Shown here: piece by piece, positions 59,794 through 64,000 of the stretch
Layout: each line of letters opens with the position of its first letter
Position numbering within the stretch: position 1 is the first letter of the stretch
NCBI GenBank assembly: GCA_014607495.2
Contig: CP053163.1
Coordinates: 5,126,716 to 5,190,715, forward strand
Direction: 5' to 3'
Length of the DNA stretch: 64,000 nucleotides
Source of the DNA: Carposina sasakii
Lineage: Eukaryota; Arthropoda; Insecta; Lepidoptera; Carposinidae
Translations under genes and position numbers: made by a program
Notes under the pieces: generated by a model
What the model was told of the DNA's origin: nothing
What the model saw: only the letters and a program-made list of their open reading frames with translations
Databases searched by the model: none

Positions 59794-60673
59794 ATGGACT
59801 GCATATGGCTTAAGGTGTCTCCAAGGTATTTTATTTTCACAGCGCTATTATGTACTTTTCAATATTATAGTTATATAATTAGGTACCTATGATCAAGATA
59901 ACATCTTGGTTACCTACCTTTAACCTGACTGATCATAATGTTCCTGCCCTTACCCCATTCTATGGGATCGACGCATTAAGGTTTCATTCGAAACTCAAAT
60001 TGTCAATTTGGCGTTTGTTTGGCTGGCCCTTGCCTGACCCTTTTCGCATATGAAATACTAGAAAATCAAAATCTATATCGCCTTAACCTGACTAATATAC
60101 CTACATAATATATTTTTCAGCTTTATCAAAGGTATCAAGATTATCAACATACTTGAAGACATTAAATTTGAACAGTATTTACAGCGGGTTGTTTTAAAAT
60201 TGAAACTCCAAGAAAAAGAGCTGTTTACAGATGAAGAAAAAGTAAAGTTACAAAAAATATTTAAAATTGATGCAGATAGTTTAAATTTAGTAACAAAATC
60301 TGTATTATACCTATACAAGAGATCAATAAAGTATGTTTTTATGCCAATTGATTTTAGGAGAGATTTAAAAAACATTGGCTTAAATGATGACAAAGCAGAG
60401 GTGATATTTAAGATTTGGTCATCTGAAACAAAATCAAGTTTAAATGATCTGAATACAGAAACATCAAGCAACCTTCATAGCACTCTAAATTGTATGTATA
60501 AATTAAATGCTGAATTGAGTTCAGATGTCCGTAAAAAGTATAAAATTCCTAAAACATACTTGTCTTTGCAAACAGGTAATGAGGATAATGAGATAGAGTT
60601 TACTCAACCTGAACTTTATTCAGTTTTTCTACAGCTTGAATCAATTCAGAATGAATTAGATGGTCTGATGTAG
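59794..60673 (+). CDS. COMMD10: COMM domain-containing protein 10, two exons
   Basis: Subunit of the Commander/CCC complex, which recycles endosomal cargo and modulates cullin ligases and NF-kB. Exon 1 59794-59825 (ATG GAC TGC..., 32 nt) ends at a gtattt donor; the intron ends ttttcag at 60120. Exon 2 runs 60121-60673, stop TAG. Phases match (AG|C), giving 194 residues; the human protein is ~200. An N-terminal helical part (WLKVSPSFIKGIKIIN, then LYKRSIKYVF and DDKAEVIFKIWSS) precedes the COMM domain (~130-194), ending FLQLESIQNELDGLM, a typical COMMD10 end. It begins ~270 bp right of the retroposon array. The assignment to COMMD10 rather than another COMMD rests on colinearity from residue ~9 to the end. 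Confidence 0.88.
59935..60055 (-). mobile_element. SINE family B body fragment in COMMD10 intron
   Basis: gttcctgcccttaccccattctatgggatcgacgc ... tggcccttgcctgaccc matches the body of the SINE at 6550-6735; the tRNA head is absent. Confidence 0.5.
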
Positions 60674-60688
60674 TATGTTCAAAATGTT

Positions 60689-60694
60689 AATAAA
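60689..60694 (+). terminator. COMMD10 poly-A signal
   Basis: AATAAA 15 bases after the stop codon. Confidence 0.7.
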
Positions 60695-61301
60695 ATTATT
60701 TATGTTATGTAACTAGTTTTGTATTAATGTTCTTTCTACAATCTTATGTTATTATAAAAAGCTTTTTCATAAAAAGTGTTAATCATTATTAATATGTACC
60801 ACAATGAATTAACACATGTGGTTGGTTTATTAATTTCTTTAATTATCCAGGTAGTTACATACCTACGTACTAGTATAGTGTTCTGTGACTACATACCTTA
60901 CTTAGCTATACCTACTCTGAGCTACAACGGGCTGTAAAAAAGGAAAATCCTTGGCAAAAAAGTTTATTATTAATATATTTATACCACTACACACTTTATA
61001 ATTATAATTCCCAAAAAGCTTAGTTGAAATCTGTTGGATTATTGATTTGGGCGAATAGGACGGAGTGAAAATATAGGTGATCGAAGGGAAAATTCGTTTT
61101 TATCTGTAGAAGCGTTAGCAGAAAAAGCTGTGATTTCGGGATATCCGTTGCTAAAGTATCACATTCTATTCCAGCCCTGTTTTAAAAATCAACATATGAA
61201 TAATCACATCATCCATTATGCCCTAATAATCATGAGGTTTTTAGTAGCGTCAACGGAAATGCAGCTTAAACGAAAATAACAAGAGCTGGAAACACCTTTT
61301 T

Positions 61302-61714
61302 TGTTTGTTTGTTTAGTTTATCCCGAAAGAAAGGCAAGGGGAACGAAGCCCATACAGCCATTTTTTTTAGTAAATGATTTCTGAACATATGATGGATGAT
61401 AATAATAATGATGAATGGAAACGCCGGGAAAATCCTCAAGAACAAATGTAATATTGGTCAAAATGAAAAATAATTCAGAAACAACTTACATGGGCCCATT
61501 AAGAGATCGTATTCCGGCTAAAGTTTTACTCAGTTTACCTGCGTATATGTATGTATAAAACCATGCACACACTAGATTCACATCACAAGTAATCAAAATA
61601 CAACTTATCCACCAGAAAACATCACTTTACGGACACATGCAAGCCATTTAAAAATAATTTTTGATTTTGACAAGAAAATTACACCCGCTCCCTTCCAGCT
61701 TTTCCCGCCGAATC
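61302..61714 (-). mobile_element. Poly-A retroposon family G, single copy
   Basis: tttagtttatcccgaaagaaaggcaagg ... cagcttttcccgccgaatccg, minus orientation, between COMMD10 and ariadne-1. More diverged than the array units. Confidence 0.75.
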
Positions 61715-61943
61715 CGCTGGAAACACCGATGCTATCTAGTCATAGACAAACAAGACGACATTTCATTTTTTATAGACAAACAAAACACCCATCTTAACGT
61801 CAGAGGTTTTGGCAGCCCGTGGGTGGACTATTTTCTTCATTGTTGACCTTTCCTAAATCTTAGGTGTAATTATTTCATCATTAGAAGTACTCTGGCTGCA
61901 CCCTTATTGTTAATAATATTTACACATTGTCAAACTCCCCACG

Positions 61944-63955
61944 ATGGATTCCGAAGATGACACAAAGGATGATGTGGACTCAGGTAATGAGTCCAGCGGA
62001 GACGATGTCGACTTTGCAATGGACGTTGAGACTCACAGTACAAGGGAACGACAAAAAGAACTTGAGGATTATCCATACGAAGTGTTATCTACGGAAGAAA
62101 TCGTTCAGCACATGGTAGACTGCATCAAAGAAGTGAATACAGTTGTAGAGGTATGTATGTTAGTAGTAAACAATGGTAGACTTGAATGAGGTTACTGATT
62201 TAGATCAGCAAAATGATATCTCTTTGTGTTGAATTTATATTTTTCGTTATACATAATACGATAATATGATATTTTAAGTGCTTCAGTTCAATTGAGTAAA
62301 ATCTATAAACATAATCTTAATGTGTTCCACTGGCATACAAACCTAATTTTATGTAGTGAACTATATTTGATTATAAACAATGATACATAGATAGGTATAG
62401 GAGCAGTACACAGTGTATTTTATAGTATGAATGTTCAAATGTACAGTATATCTTAGATTTTGGAATAGTAAATAAAATTTGTCATCTTTTGTGAATCATC
62501 AACCTTGAGTTTTTGCTCAAAACTTAAGTAGGTATGTAGGTATAAGTGTGTACAAATCTATACATACAGCACAACAATGTAATACTTCAATATCATAATG
62601 TTTTATATTATGTATGAACACATAATTGTACATATTAATTATATAAACAGGTGACAGTATAGGACACCCTTGTCACATTTTTTTTGCTGGTGGTTTCTTA
62701 CATATACTTTCTATTTAGGTATTTCTTAAAAATTATATAATAAGATGGTTTATGTGTTTTATATCTTAATATGTACCCACAAAATTGTACTGTGGGACAA
62801 GGTTTAATCTTGCAATTAATGATTATTTGGATTTTGCAAGTAATGTAGAAGGGATAAACTCCATTGTATATTTATAATACCTACTTAGTTATCCAATCTA
62901 TACATATAATAAAAATGTAATGGATCGCTGTCTGTATATGGAAGATATATGAGAAAAAATATTATAGGAGGCCTTTATCAACACAATAGTACCCAAAAAA
63001 AATGATCTTTTGAATTTTTGTTTGTTTGTCTGTGCGTTTGTGCACGCTAATCTCAAAAACTGCTGAACCGAATTTTGATGCAGTTTTCAGGGATATATTG
63101 AAACAGGTCCTGCTTAACATATAGGCTTCTTTTTATCCCAGGAAAATGTTTTTATCCAGGATAATTTTGTCATTTTGTTTTATTCTGTAGTCCACGCGGA
63201 TGTGGGCGTCCACTAGTTGATAATACAATCCTTGTGACCAACCCTTACTTCATGCAGACAAAATAAATCTCAGTAGACTTTTTCTTTGTCATATTAGGAT
63301 TTGCATCATGCCAATTCTTTCTTTACCATATCCCAGCCCTCCTAGCATGACCACGCATTGTGGATATTGTATCGTCTCTATACAAAATTCAACATGGCTG
63401 CTATATTTATAGTATTTTGATAGGCTAAATGTCAATAAATTGGTTTATCGCATCATTTATAGCATTCGCAGTTCATGCTAATTGAGCAGGCATAACTACA
63501 ATAGTTTACTTATACTAAAATGAATGGATGTTTGTTACTTGACTGATGAACCATAATCTATCCTAGGTACCTGTCTGTATCATTGAGTTCTATTTGGCTT
63601 TTTAAGATCAGATAGGTAGTTTTGAATATTGGTTAAAAATTGGCTGTTTCTTGTCCAAGTGTCTATCTTTATCTTGGTCCAAGTGGACTACGGACATATT
63701 ATTTGGGCAATAACAAATTTTGTATTCATTCGCTTATTTTATTTATTCAAAAAAATCCCAGCTATTCTTACAGTTTAATATTTTATCCTTAAAATTTTAC
63801 AGATACCAGCAACAACCACACGCATACTTTTAAATCATTTCAAATGGGACAAGGAGAAGCTCATGGAACGTTTCTATGATGGAGACCAAGACCAGCTGTT
63901 TAATGAAGCTAGAGTCATAAATCCATTCAGGAGGCCTGTCATACAGAGACCTAAG
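61944..63955 (+). CDS. ari-1: Ariadne-1, RBR-type E3 ubiquitin ligase, first two coding exons (continues beyond window)
   Basis: RING-between-RING ligase of the ARIH1 group, which transfers ubiquitin through a catalytic Cys in RING2 and works with neddylated cullins. Exon 1 61944-62150 (69 codons): acidic start [19 protein letters not shown], then [20 protein letters not shown]. It ends GTAGAG|gtatgt, phase 0. Exon 2 63803-63955 (51 codons): [20 protein letters not shown], then [22 protein letters not shown], ending AAG|gtatg. Acidic head and UBA-like segment (VLSTEEIV...HFKWDKEKL) are characteristic of ariadne-1. The RING1-IBR-RING2 and Ariadne domains must lie to the right of the window. 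Confidence 0.92.
62895..63217 (+). mobile_element. Helitron-like non-autonomous element in ariadne-1 intron 1
   Basis: ctatacatataataaaaatgtaatggatcgctgtctg start, gtgcacgctaatctcaaaaac, tccacgcgga..tgtgggcgtccactagt end (hairpin shortened). Colinear with 56613-56904. Confidence 0.65.
63340..63490 (+). repeat. Repeat family D copy
   Basis: ctagcatgaccacgcattgtggatattgtatcg ... cggtttatcg-like text ... gttcatgct, matching 13873-14036 directly. Confidence 0.55.
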
Positions 63956-64000
63956 GTATGTTTACACTCTGTTTGCTGTGTAATCATATGATATGGGACA

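Larger units (their letters stand above)
62151..63802. other. Ariadne-1 intron 1
   Basis: 1.65 kb; contains the Helitron-like element at 62895-63217 and a family D repeat at 63340-63490. I see nothing else. Confidence 0.6.

Overview
This window is nuclear DNA from a moth or butterfly. The evidence is AT-rich sequence, split genes with GT-AG introns, insect protein families, Lepidoptera-type Helitron-like and RTE repeats, and very frequent TAGGTA/TACCTA words. I did not assign a species. Introns and intergenic DNA are mostly transposon debris; about 6.5 kb codes for host proteins.

Layout. 1-15.4 kb holds no host gene that I can support: a broken RTE-type retrotransposon split by a pogo-like DNA transposon, two kinds of tRNA-derived SINE, Helitron-like tails, foldback MITEs and a tRNA-like relic. 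15.9-28.9 kb (minus) is a nine-exon cytochrome P450 of the CYP3 clan, with many MITEs in its introns and one +1 frameshift in exon 6. 30.5-40.3 kb (minus) is an eight-exon secreted chymotrypsin-fold protein that has lost all three catalytic residues (a serine protease homologue). It has one +1 frameshift in a G6 run, and a stray decayed copy of its last exon lies downstream. 42.7-48.4 kb (minus) is cytosolic isoleucyl-tRNA synthetase in four exons, again with one +1 frameshift. 49.4-53.1 kb contains two RTE copies arranged tail to tail. 53.5-56.6 kb is a P-element-like transposon with a THAP-domain first exon, 24-bp terminal inverted repeats and an exact 8-bp target duplication; a poly-A retroposon and a hAT MITE are nested in it. 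57.2-59.5 kb is an inverted and tandem array of that same poly-A retroposon. 59.8-60.7 kb (plus) is COMMD10 in two exons. 61.9 kb to the right edge (plus) is the start of ariadne-1, an RBR ubiquitin ligase.

The genes are unrelated in role: detoxification or hormone oxidation (P450), a secreted pseudoenzyme (probably gut or haemolymph), translation (IleRS), endosomal sorting and cullin regulation (COMMD10), and ubiquitin ligation (ariadne-1). Nothing indicates co-regulation. All exon phases close when one surplus base is removed in each of the P450, the protease homologue and IleRS. Three extra-base errors in three otherwise intact genes suggest uncorrected insertion errors in the assembly rather than three dead genes.
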